Origin: Anaerolineaceae bacterium
GTDB lineage: Bacteria > Chloroflexota > Anaerolineae > Aggregatilineales > Phototrophicaceae
NCBI GenBank assembly: GCA_002702065.1
Contig: NZXX01000013.1
Coordinates: 124,001 to 188,000 of the forward strand
Direction: 5' to 3'
DNA: 64,000 nucleotides
In this document: positions 15,500 to 23,314 of the stretch, piece after piece
Position numbering within the stretch: position 1 is the first letter of the stretch
Layout: each line of letters begins with the position of its first letter
The notes under the pieces: model-generated
The model's input: the letters and a program-made list of their open reading frames with translations, nothing else
Databases searched by the model: none
What the model was told of the DNA's origin: nothing
Translations under genes and position numbers: made by a program

Positions 15500-17760
15500 T
15501 TGCCCGAATCGCGTCCATCTTCCTGTTTTTATACGCCCTCATTCTGGGGGCACACTTTCGCGGCATCCTCCACCCGGACATTCGCCTGTTCAGCCTGATC
15601 CTGCTGGCGCTGGTTGTTGGGGTATGGCTGCTGGTGCGCACGCGTGCCCGCTGGCGCTGGCATGCGACCCCGCTGGATATTGCCCTGCCATTCTGGATAC
15701 TGGCTTTTGTCGTCTCCACCCTCGCCAACCCGGAAACCGCCCGCCGGTCATTACTGGCGCTGTGGTATATGGGGGTGTATATCGGCCTGTGGTATATGCT
15801 GCACGACATCCTCGCCAATGTCGCCCACACGCGGCGCATCCTCACCGATACGGTCCTGATCAACGGGCTGGTCGTGCTCACCTTTGGATTGATTGAGATT
15901 CCGATCGCTGCCGAGACCATCCGTCAGGGGACGTTCATCTACCGCTTCAGCAGCATTCTGGGCAACCCGAACACACTGGGCAGCTTTCTGGTCGTGCTGA
16001 TTACGATCACACTGGGTCAGGCGTTGGCTGCGCGACGCACCGTGACCCGGTCACTCTTGCTGATCTACGCGTTTCTGTCGGCCATTCTGCTGCTGCTGAC
16101 CTTTGCACGCAGCGCCTGGCTGGGTTTCGGCGCCGGGATGCTGGTCGGGTTGGTCATGGTGGCCGCGTGGCAGTCATGGTCCATACGCAGCGCACGCTTG
16201 TGGTGGAATCAACAGAACCTCTCTGTGCAGCTGCTGACCGGCGGGGTAAGTCTTGCAGGCATGGTTCTGGTGGGCGCGGCGGCCCTCCGTTTTGTGGCTT
16301 CCTTTGCGAATAGTGCGCGGGGTCTGTCCTATCGCCCGGAATTATTTGGTGTGGCCGGGTCGATGTTTCAGCAAAATCCGTTGACAGGCACAGGCCTGTT
16401 CAGCTTTGGCCGCTATCAGGGGCAGGTGATGTCGCTGCCACCGGGCGCTGTTCATGCCCATGCGCACAGCCTCCCAGTCAACATCGCCGGAGAGCTGGGG
16501 CTGGTCGGGCTGGCAGCATTGTTCATGACCGGCTGGGTGCTGGCGCGGCATATATGGGGCCAGTGGCGCCGCGATGATCTGGAACGCACATCGCGCATCT
16601 GGCTGATCGCCGGAACAGCCGCCACCACCGGTTTTGTCGTCACGCACCTGTTTGATATGCCCGCCATGCTTCCGGCAGTCGCACTCACCGGTTTGCTGGC
16701 CATGATCTTGATGACGGCCCAGCCCACCCCCCGCCTGCCCTACACGCCCTTGAAGTTCCCCCAGGCTCCGTTTGCGCTGGCTGGCCTGTGGGTGGTTCTG
16801 TTTGCCGCTGGCCTGTGGGACACCCAACTTTATCAACAGTACAATACCATTCTGTCCAGCGGGATCGACAGCAAAGACTATGCCAATACCGCCAGCGCGC
16901 TGCAACCCGTTGCCGACGCTGATTTCACGCTGCCTGTTTATCCGCTGCAGCAGGCATACCTGTGGGGGCTGGCCGCCCATGACGGTGACGAGGATGCAAC
17001 CACGCAAGCCATAACGGCCTACGAAACCGTCATCACGCTGGAACCGTATTTTGTGCCCCCATATGCCAACCTGAGCGCACTTTACTGGCAGGCAGGTGAT
17101 ACGCAGCAGGCCCTGGCGTATGCCCAGCAAGCCGCAGCCCTTGCGCCGGAATCATGGCCGCTTCAGGTTCATCTGGGACAGTATGCAGAGTCAGCTGGCC
17201 AGGATGATCTCGCCCGCGAAGCCTATGCGCAGGCGCTGCGGAATGAGCCAGATGCAGACCTGCATCCATCATGGGGGCAAACCCCCTTGCAAGCGGAATC
17301 CAGCAATACCCTGGCAGATCGCCCGGCTCTGTCGCAGGTGGTCATGCTGATGGAATCCGGCGATGTCGATGCAGCGTTAGCCCGGTGGGAAGAAGCGATC
17401 GATCCGATTAATCCGCGTCATTATGTGGTGCGCGAACTGCTGGCGCTGGCGCAGGACAACCCCGCCAACGCAGCGAACTGGTACACACAGGCACAAAACA
17501 CCTACCAGGACCAGAGCGGCCCCCTCTGGCTGCTGCTGGGTGAGGCCCGACTGGCCCGCTTTAATGAGGACGATGCAACACCGCTGCTCCAACAGGCTGC
17601 CGACATGCTGGCCTACAATCCGCTGACACCGGACTACTCGGAAGCGGCAAACCTGTCACACCTCCAGTATTTCCGGCAGGTGCTGGCACGGCAGTTTTTG
17701 CCGGATGTGTTTTACCCGACCAATGAGCCGTTGCTGTTATATCTGCTGGCAACCACCTGA
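15496..17760 (+). CDS. O-antigen ligase/polymerase-like membrane protein with C-terminal TPR repeats (copy 2)
   Basis: This 754-residue protein is a close paralogue of the preceding gene. It has the same membrane core (RLFSLILLALVVGVWLLVRT, ILGNPNTLGSFLV, GLSYRPELFGVAGSMFQQNP, HAHSLPVNIAGELG) and the same TPR tail (YETVITLEPYFVPPYANLSA). The TTG start overlaps the stop of copy 1, and an ATG is absent near this position, so the two are translationally coupled. Retention of both copies next to a GT39-type transferase suggests two linked steps or two acceptors in surface-glycan or glycoprotein assembly (inference). Confidence 0.85.
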   Translation: MIARIASIFLFLYALILGAHFRGILHPDIRLFSLILLALVVGVWLLVRTRARWRWHATPLDIALPFWILAFVVSTLANPETARRSLLALWYMGVYIGLWYMLHDILANVAHTRRILTDTVLINGLVVLTFGLIEIPIAAETIRQGTFIYRFSSILGNPNTLGSFLVVLITITLGQALAARRTVTRSLLLIYAFLSAILLLLTFARSAWLGFGAGMLVGLVMVAAWQSWSIRSARLWWNQQNLSVQLLTGGVSLAGMVLVGAAALRFVASFANSARGLSYRPELFGVAGSMFQQNPLTGTGLFSFGRYQGQVMSLPPGAVHAHAHSLPVNIAGELGLVGLAALFMTGWVLARHIWGQWRRDDLERTSRIWLIAGTAATTGFVVTHLFDMPAMLPAVALTGLLAMILMTAQPTPRLPYTPLKFPQAPFALAGLWVVLFAAGLWDTQLYQQYNTILSSGIDSKDYANTASALQPVADADFTLPVYPLQQAYLWGLAAHDGDEDATTQAITAYETVITLEPYFVPPYANLSALYWQAGDTQQALAYAQQAAALAPESWPLQVHLGQYAESAGQDDLAREAYAQALRNEPDADLHPSWGQTPLQAESSNTLADRPALSQVVMLMESGDVDAALARWEEAIDPINPRHYVVRELLALAQDNPANAANWYTQAQNTYQDQSGPLWLLLGEARLARFNEDDATPLLQQAADMLAYNPLTPDYSEAANLSHLQYFRQVLARQFLPDVFYPTNEPLLLYLLATT

Positions 17761-17794
17761 CGGGTAACTATTCTCCGCAGCGGGGCACGGATGC

Positions 17795-17800
17795 TATAAT
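17795..17800 (+). promoter_or_regulatory. Candidate -10 element for the GT39 gene
   Basis: TATAAT stands 26 nt before the GTG start at 17826, giving a very short leader. TTCTCC at 17771-17776 is a poor -35 at 18 bp spacing. Confidence 0.4.
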
Positions 17801-17825
17801 GACCGCTTTGTCCGCCTAAAACGCT

Positions 17826-19901
17826 GTGAATGAGATACCGTTGAGCCAAACATACACCCTCAAAACCCGTGGCCTGTTGCTCAGCACCCGGCAGGTTATG
17901 CTGCTCATGCTGGTGCTGTTTCTGGTGGCGCTGGTGCCCCGGGCCTGGCCGAACCCGGTCATGACGACCGACGAACAAGCCTTCTGGGTCAATCGCTCGA
18001 CCAATTTTCTCAACGGCCTGCGCACGGGCGACCTGTCCGAAACGGCACAGTCGTTTCATCCCGGTGTGATGACCAACTGGCTGGGCGCGTCCGGCATCCT
18101 GCTGAGCGAAGCTGTCAACGGGCCAAACGCCAGAGCCGACAATTTTCAGGCGCATGTGGCGGCGATGCGTTTCCCGCTGGCGCTGGTCAACGCGCTGGCG
18201 GTGGTCGGGTCATTCTTTATGCTGCGCCGCCTGTTTGATGTGCGGCTGGCACTGCTGGCGTGTTTCCTGTGGGCGGTAGAGCCGTTCCTGGTGGCGCATG
18301 GCGGCATATTGCATGTCGATGCGATCACGACCACATTCATGATGACATCGTTTCTGGCGGGGCTGGTCGCTTTCAACTTTGGTGCACCAGATGGCGGCGC
18401 TCACCAGCCCGTCCGCTGGCGCTGGCTGGTGCTGTCGGCAGTGCTGGGGGCGTTGGGCGGCGTCACCAAGTTTACGGCCATTGGCGTCGGCGGCATCCTC
18501 GGCCTGTGCCTCATCTACCAGTATCGCCGTTCCCCGCGAGACTGGCTGCCGCGCGCCGTCTGGCCGATGGTGATCTGGACCGTGATGGCGGTGGTGGTGT
18601 GGTTCGCAGTGTTCCCGGCAACATGGGTGGACATGGATCGCGTCATCGCCCGGCTGGATCAGGGGTTGGAGCTGGCGCTGAGCGCACACAAACCCGGCAA
18701 TTATTTCCTGGGGCAACCGCTGGAAGACCCCGGCCCCCTGTTCTACCCGGTCGCGACGGTGCTGCGTTTATCGCCCTGGGTGACGATTGGGCTGGTAGCG
18801 GCGTTGATTGCGGCGCTGCGCGGAGCGGCCCGACGCTTTCATCTGCCGCTGGTGTCGATGCTCATTTTTGTGGTCGTCTTCGGGTTGGTCATGACGCTGC
18901 AACCCAAGAAGATGGACCGCTATGTACTGCAATATTTCCCTGTTCTGTGTGTGCTGGGGGCGTTCGGGCTGCTGTGGCTGGTCGACCGGCTGGCCGGGGT
19001 GCTGCCGGCTGTGCGTCCGGTGGCGGCGTGGGGCGCGGCCTTGCTGATCGCGCTGCTGGTGCTGGCGTGGTACTTCCCCTACTATCTCGCCTACTATAAC
19101 CCGCTGGCTGGCGGCAGTTCGGTGGCGCTGCGCACGATGATGGTCGGCTGGGGCGAAGGACTGCACGATGCGATGCGGCTGCTCGGTGACGACGTCGAAA
19201 GCTGTGACGAAAGCGTCATGACATTCTACTTTGAGGTGGCCTCGCGCTACACCGACTGCCAGACCAACGTCCACACCATGCAGGATAACCCGCAGGGCAT
19301 CAACGACGAACAATATGTACTGTTTTATGTGAACCAGCTTCAGCGTGGCCTGTATTCCCGGCTGATCGACGCGGCTGACGGGGTGGAACCGGCTTTCATT
19401 GTCGCGGCGCACGGCATCGAATATGTCAAAATTTATGCCGCCGATGATCTGAATCAGGAGCCAGTCCCCGAAGACACCTTTAATGATCTGGTGATTTTCC
19501 GCAATGACCGCAACGACGACGTGCTGCGGCTGAAGCGCTGGGATGTGATCAGCGATGTGAACGTGGCCCGCTGCGGCAGCGTCACAGTCGAAAGCTGGTG
19601 GCAGGCCGACAACCCCATCGAACAAACCTACTACCTGTCGATGGTGGCGGTGGACGAAGGTGGCGAAGGCGTGACACGCGTCGAGGAAACACCGGGCAAT
19701 GTCGATACGCTGGCATGGCAGCCGGACCGCTATTATCACGACATCCGCACGCTGGAAATTCCGTGCGACATGCCGCCGGGCGAATACCCGCTGATGTTCA
19801 TCATCCGCGAGCGTTCGCTCTACTGGGCCATGCAGGCGGAACAGAGCGACGGCGCCCCGCTGGGCGAACTGGTCTACCTGACGACGCTGTACGTGGAATG
19901 A
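17826..19901 (+). CDS. GT39/PMT-like membrane glycosyltransferase (GT-C fold)
   Basis: This 691-residue protein has about eleven membrane segments over residues 20-430 and a C-terminal soluble region. The first extracytoplasmic loop carries the acidic TTDEQAFW expected of GT-C enzymes that use polyprenyl-phosphate sugars, followed by SFHPGVMTNWLG. LQPKKMDRYVLQYFP and YYLAYYNPLAGG are typical of the PMT_2/ArnT-like group. It likely transfers a sugar to a protein or lipid outside the membrane and so belongs with the two ligase-like genes upstream. GTG 17826 is the first start; TTG 17841 is an alternative, and neither has a strong ribosome site. Confidence 0.82.
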   Translation: MNEIPLSQTYTLKTRGLLLSTRQVMLLMLVLFLVALVPRAWPNPVMTTDEQAFWVNRSTNFLNGLRTGDLSETAQSFHPGVMTNWLGASGILLSEAVNGPNARADNFQAHVAAMRFPLALVNALAVVGSFFMLRRLFDVRLALLACFLWAVEPFLVAHGGILHVDAITTTFMMTSFLAGLVAFNFGAPDGGAHQPVRWRWLVLSAVLGALGGVTKFTAIGVGGILGLCLIYQYRRSPRDWLPRAVWPMVIWTVMAVVVWFAVFPATWVDMDRVIARLDQGLELALSAHKPGNYFLGQPLEDPGPLFYPVATVLRLSPWVTIGLVAALIAALRGAARRFHLPLVSMLIFVVVFGLVMTLQPKKMDRYVLQYFPVLCVLGAFGLLWLVDRLAGVLPAVRPVAAWGAALLIALLVLAWYFPYYLAYYNPLAGGSSVALRTMMVGWGEGLHDAMRLLGDDVESCDESVMTFYFEVASRYTDCQTNVHTMQDNPQGINDEQYVLFYVNQLQRGLYSRLIDAADGVEPAFIVAAHGIEYVKIYAADDLNQEPVPEDTFNDLVIFRNDRNDDVLRLKRWDVISDVNVARCGSVTVESWWQADNPIEQTYYLSMVAVDEGGEGVTRVEETPGNVDTLAWQPDRYYHDIRTLEIPCDMPPGEYPLMFIIRERSLYWAMQAEQSDGAPLGELVYLTTLYVE

Positions 19902-19910
19902 GTGCCAGAT

Positions 19911-19969
19911 GCTGAAGTGCTGAAGTGCTGAAGTGCTGAAGTGCTGAAGTGCTGAAGTGCTGAAGTGCT
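19911..19969. repeat. 8-bp tandem repeat (GCTGAAGT x 7.4)
   Basis: Seven perfect head-to-tail copies of GCTGAAGT (19911-19966) plus a partial GCT lie 10 nt after the GT39 stop. An 8-nt period is not a multiple of three and the tract is non-coding, so length change would not affect a reading frame here. It precedes a terminator. Confidence 0.95.
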
Positions 19970-19991
19970 CACAAATTATCAACATAAACGC

Positions 19992-20027
19992 AGGTCGCAC
20001 AAGCTCACATGCGGCCTGTTTTTGTTT
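19992..20027 (+). terminator. Rho-independent terminator after the GT39 gene
   Basis: AGGTCGCA (19992-19999) pairs with TGCGGCCT (20010-20017) with one T-G wobble and is followed by GTTTTTGTTT. It closes the glycan locus before the TetR promoter. Confidence 0.8.
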
Positions 20028-20046
20028 CCCCAACCGGCGATTGATC

Positions 20047-20075
20047 TTGACAGCAAACCCAGATAATCGTATCAT
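20047..20075 (+). promoter_or_regulatory. Promoter of the TetR-GT1 operon
   Basis: A perfect TTGACA (20047-20052) is followed after exactly 17 bp by TATCAT (20070-20075). The start codon is 46 nt downstream, and a palindrome covers the expected transcription start. Confidence 0.75.
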
Positions 20076-20076
20076 T

Positions 20077-20100
20077 TGACTGATTTAATCAAATTAGTCA
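20077..20100. promoter_or_regulatory. Probable TetR operator
   Basis: A 24-bp imperfect palindrome, TGACTGATTTAA joined to TCAAATTAGTCA, matches at 10 of 12 symmetric pairs. It begins 2 nt after the -10 box, so a bound repressor would block initiation. Position and symmetry fit autoregulation by the TetR-family protein encoded 22 nt downstream. Confidence 0.7.
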
Positions 20101-20121
20101 ATCCGTCACAAAGCAGGATAT

Positions 20122-20823
20122 ATGCCAAAATCGAACAATCCTGAACGCGAACAACGTATCCTCGATGCCGCGGTGGACCTGTTCATCCGTTATGGCTATG
20201 ACAAAACCGCCGTCAGCGATATTGCCCGCGACGCCGGGGTCAGCCAGGGCGGAATCTACCTGCACTTCGACAGCAAGGACGATTTGCTGGAACGATTGCT
20301 TGTCCGCGAGATGAAAGTCTTTGCCGACTCGTGGCTGGCACGCGTCGAGGCGGACCCGGAAGGTGGCAGGATCGCCGGGATGTATAAAAACATGCTCTAC
20401 GCCCTCAGCAGCAGCGCCTTTATGGCCGCCCTGTTCAAGCAGGACCGGCGCATTTTTGGCAGCTACATGCGCAAGCCGGATAGCTTCTTCCGGCGTTTTG
20501 CGGGTGATGATATGCCCTCCCCCCGCTATCAGTTTGTCAGCATGATGCAGGCGGCCGGCGCGATCCGGCAGGACATCGACCCGACTATCATCACGCATAT
20601 TATGAACATGCTGGCTTTCGGGCTGGTCGGCATGGACGATGTCGTGCCCGAAGCGGATATCCCGCCGCTGGATGACCTGATCGAAGGCATTGCAACCATC
20701 ATGGACCGGGCGCTGACCCCTGAAGGCGGGGGCAGCAGCGAAACCGGCAAGGCGATTCTGCGTCAGATATTCGACGCATCAAGCCAGCAGTTTGACCAGA
20801 TGCAACATTCCGAACCAGAGTAG
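20122..20823 (+). CDS. TetR/AcrR-family transcriptional regulator
   Basis: This 233-residue protein has a canonical N-terminal helix-turn-helix (about 12-58: ILDAAVDLFIRYGYDKTAV, SDIARDAGVSQGGIYLHF, SKDDLLERL) and an all-helical ligand domain. Such proteins repress until a small hydrophobic ligand binds. It is followed after 11 nt by a GT1 glycosyltransferase, so the ligand may be the aglycone or its product (inference). A palindrome overlapping its own promoter suggests autoregulation. Confidence 0.93.
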   Translation: MPKSNNPEREQRILDAAVDLFIRYGYDKTAVSDIARDAGVSQGGIYLHFDSKDDLLERLLVREMKVFADSWLARVEADPEGGRIAGMYKNMLYALSSSAFMAALFKQDRRIFGSYMRKPDSFFRRFAGDDMPSPRYQFVSMMQAAGAIRQDIDPTIITHIMNMLAFGLVGMDDVVPEADIPPLDDLIEGIATIMDRALTPEGGGSSETGKAILRQIFDASSQQFDQMQHSEPE

Positions 20824-20834
20824 CAAGGATAACC

Positions 20835-22115
20835 ATGAACATCCTGATCGTCACGCTTGGGTCACGCGGCGATGTCCAGCCCTATGTGGCACTGGGCAAA
20901 GGCCTGAAGGCAGCCGGGCACACCGTCACTGTTGGCACCAGCGCCAGCTTTGAACCGTTCATTACAGAGCACGGCCTGGATTACGGCTTCATGCGCAATG
21001 ATTTGATCGAACTGATGGATTCCGCCGAGGGCCGCGACGCCATCGAAAACACGGCGGGGCCAGTGGGCGCGATTCGCACGACCATGAAGCTGATGAAGCA
21101 GGCCAACGCCATCAACCGGCGGCTGATGGATGACACCTGGCAGGCGGCGCAGGCTGTCAACCCGGACCTGCTGATCTATCATCCGAAGGCACTGGCTGGC
21201 CCGCACATCGCCCAGAAACTGGGCATCCCCACCATGCTGGCCGTGCCCACGCCCGTGTTTGTGCCGACGCGCCAGTACCCGGTTGTCGGGATGCCGACGC
21301 TCAATCTGGGCGGCTGGTACAACCGGATGGGCTATCAGCTCGTTAATCGCGGGTACAAGGTTTATGATGGCATCGTCAACGAATTCCGGCAGAACCTGCT
21401 CGGCCTGGACAAAATCGCCAACGCCGCCCTGCCCACCCACATGCCGGATAGTCGACCCATCCCGGTGCTGCACGCCTTCAGCAAGTACCTGGTGCCGCGC
21501 CCATCGGACTGGCCAGAACATGCGACCGTGAACGGCTTCTGGTTCCTCGAACAGGCCGACACTTGGCAGCCACCCGCCGAATTACAGGCATTTCTCGATG
21601 CTGGTGAACCACCCGTTTACGTCGGCTTTGGCAGCATGGCGGGCAAAAATCCGGCGCGACTGGCGCACATCGTTGTCGAGGCGCTGCAACAGGCCGGGCT
21701 GCGCGGCATCATCGCGACGGGCTGGGGCGGGCTCGAAACCCGTGATCTGCCAGCGACCATCCTCAAGATCGATCAGGCCCCGCATGACTGGCTGTTCCCG
21801 CGAGTGGCGGCAGTCGTTCATCATGGTGGCGCGGGCACGACCGCAGCGGGGTTGCGCGCCGGGCGTCCTACGGTGATCTGCACCTTCATCGCCGACCAGC
21901 CGTTCTGGGGCCAGCGGGTGCATGAAATGGGCGCCGGCAGCCAGCCAATCGCGCATAAGAAGCTGTCCGTGCAAAACCTGACCGCCGCCCTGCGTGACGT
22001 GACGACCAACCCGGCTATCCGGCAGAACGCAGCGGCGCTGGGCGAAAAAATCCGCCAGGAAAACGGCGTCGAACACACCGTTGCCATGATCGAGGGTATG
22101 CGAATCAGGGTATAG
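20835..22115 (+). CDS. GT1-family (MGT/sterol-glucosyltransferase-like) UDP-sugar glycosyltransferase
   Basis: This 426-residue GT-B enzyme has an N-terminal acceptor domain starting ILIVTLGSRGDVQPYVALGK and a C-terminal nucleotide-sugar site VVHHGGAGTTAAGLRAGRP (His329/His330) ending with ADQPFWGQRV. These are hallmarks of UGT, sterol glucosyltransferase and macrolide or glycopeptide transferases. It adds a sugar to a small hydrophobic acceptor in the cytoplasm. AAGGA precedes the ATG and the gene is co-transcribed with the TetR regulator. Acceptor unknown; xenobiotic or glycolipid modification both fit. Confidence 0.9.
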   Translation: MNILIVTLGSRGDVQPYVALGKGLKAAGHTVTVGTSASFEPFITEHGLDYGFMRNDLIELMDSAEGRDAIENTAGPVGAIRTTMKLMKQANAINRRLMDDTWQAAQAVNPDLLIYHPKALAGPHIAQKLGIPTMLAVPTPVFVPTRQYPVVGMPTLNLGGWYNRMGYQLVNRGYKVYDGIVNEFRQNLLGLDKIANAALPTHMPDSRPIPVLHAFSKYLVPRPSDWPEHATVNGFWFLEQADTWQPPAELQAFLDAGEPPVYVGFGSMAGKNPARLAHIVVEALQQAGLRGIIATGWGGLETRDLPATILKIDQAPHDWLFPRVAAVVHHGGAGTTAAGLRAGRPTVICTFIADQPFWGQRVHEMGAGSQPIAHKKLSVQNLTAALRDVTTNPAIRQNAAALGEKIRQENGVEHTVAMIEGMRIRV

Positions 22116-22121
22116 TAAACA

Positions 22122-22160
22122 GGCTGATCGTCTGCGGCGATGCTTTGCGAACGATCAGCC
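22122..22160 (+). other. Intercistronic stem-loop
   Basis: GGCTGATCGT (22122-22131) and ACGATCAGCC (22151-22160) form a perfect 10-bp stem with a 19-nt loop between the glycosyltransferase and GDPD genes. No T-run follows, so it is more likely an mRNA-processing or stability hairpin than a full terminator. Confidence 0.6.
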
Positions 22161-22192
22161 AACCTGTATCCCGCTTCAGAACGAGGTTCGCC

Positions 22193-22876
22193 ATGTCGTT
22201 TTTGTTTATCGCCCACCGGGGTGCGTCGGCAGATGCACCCGATAATTCCGCACAGGCTTTTCAACTGGCCATCGAGCAGCAGAGCGACCTGATCGAGACG
22301 GATGTCCAGATCACGCAGGACGGCGTGCTGGTGCTGGAACATGATTCCATCGTAGACGGACAGGCGGTGGCCAGCACCCGCCTGAGCGACCTGCGCGCAC
22401 GGAATCCGCACCTCCTGACCGCCGCCGCTGCCATACGCGAATTTGGCGACCGTATCCCCTTCTGTTGGGAGATCAAGGCAGAGGGCATCGAAACCGCACT
22501 GGTGACCCTGGTGCGCGACCTGCTGTCGGACGCAATGTGGCAGCGGGCAGAGTTCACCTCGTTCTTTTTCGGCACGGCTGTGAAGCTGCACCAGCTTGCG
22601 CCGGATAATCAGGTCGGCTGGCTGACGCGTGAGTGGGATGAAGCCGCTGTTCAAAAAGTCGCCGCAGCCGGGCTAACGCAAATCTGCCCGCAGGCGGAAT
22701 CCGTCATTCGCCAGCCGGAACTGGTGAAAACGGCGCAGGCCACCGGGTTACACGTGCGCGTGTGGAGCGTCACAAGGCCGGACATGATCCCCGATCTGGA
22801 AAAAGCGAATGTCTATGGCGGCACCGTCAACTGGCCTGCCCAGGCCCGCGCCCACAGCCAGCACGCCAGCGGCTAA
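22193..22876 (+). CDS. Glycerophosphodiester phosphodiesterase (GDPD family)
   Basis: This 227-residue TIM-barrel enzyme has AHRGASADAPDNS at the N-terminus (catalytic His8, Arg9) and IETDVQITQDGVLVLEHDS with Glu35/Asp37 as metal ligands and His50 as the second catalytic His. CWEIKA provides the usual conserved Glu and Lys. The canonical PENT motif reads PDNS here, a conservative Glu-to-Asp change in a metal ligand. The enzyme releases glycerol 3-phosphate from deacylated phospholipids. No signal peptide is seen. ATG 22193 with GAGG at 22183-22186 is preferred to an upstream TTG at 22145 that lies inside the hairpin region. Confidence 0.88.
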   Translation: MSFLFIAHRGASADAPDNSAQAFQLAIEQQSDLIETDVQITQDGVLVLEHDSIVDGQAVASTRLSDLRARNPHLLTAAAAIREFGDRIPFCWEIKAEGIETALVTLVRDLLSDAMWQRAEFTSFFFGTAVKLHQLAPDNQVGWLTREWDEAAVQKVAAAGLTQICPQAESVIRQPELVKTAQATGLHVRVWSVTRPDMIPDLEKANVYGGTVNWPAQARAHSQHASG

Positions 22877-23002
22877 ATGGCTGCATAAACCGGCGCTCCG
22901 GCAGCCATCACCCACCTAAGAACCTATCCGTAAACCTTGTACCCTACAGCGCATAAACGCTGGTATGCCCACACTATAGCGTGGAGGGCGTTTTTCAAAG
23001 AC

Positions 23003-23108
23003 ACCTCACCCCCCGACCCTCTCTCCGATACAGAGAGGGGGAGCAAAAGTCCGCAACCACCTGTGAAGTCCCCTCGCCATCCATGGAGAGGGGATATAGG
23101 GGTGAGGT
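23003..23108. repeat. Nested palindromic intergenic repeat (REP/MITE-like)
   Basis: Perfect 10-bp outer arms ACCTCACCCC (23003-23012) and GGGGTGAGGT (23099-23108) enclose two inner hairpins: CCCTCTCT/AGAGAGGG (23017-23039) and CCCCTC/GAGGGG (about 23070-23093). The C-rich, G-rich make-up and non-coding location resemble the palindromic units scattered through many bacterial genomes. No transposase or target duplication was identified. Confidence 0.7.
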
Positions 23109-23314
23109 ATTGGGTGAGGCACTTGTTCGCATGTGATCCCGTGATACTACGCCAGGATCTATCACGGTGCTGCAAATGAGCGTTTACCGATACAGAAAAT
23201 GTGAAGAATATATATTTATTGTGACGTCTATCCTAAATCAACGGTTTGACAACTGATTGTGGGCGGCCCGTCTGATTCGCCCACCCTATCATTGTTCGAT
23301 TTAGGAGATGCACA
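23109..23314. other. Leader region of the PT-rich secreted protein with two stem-loops
   Basis: CCGTGATA/TATCACGG (23139-23146 with 23160-23167) and GTGGGCG/CGCCCAC (23259-23265 with 23278-23284) are perfect stems. A TTGACA (23246-23251) is present without a good -10 at normal spacing. The A+T-rich tract around 23200-23220 stands out from the surrounding G+C-rich DNA. The stretch 22877-23002 shows nothing recognisable. Confidence 0.45.

Noticed and set aside
19911..19969. CRISPR array
   Set aside because: The repeat unit is 8 bp without spacers; a simple tandem repeat.
18768..20075. Minus-strand frame with FSTSALQH repeats
   Set aside because: The repeat is only the 8-bp DNA tandem repeat read in translation, and the rest overlaps the GT39 gene.
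22122..22160. Rho-independent terminator between the GT1 and GDPD genes
   Set aside because: A perfect stem but no T-run on either strand; kept only as a stem-loop.
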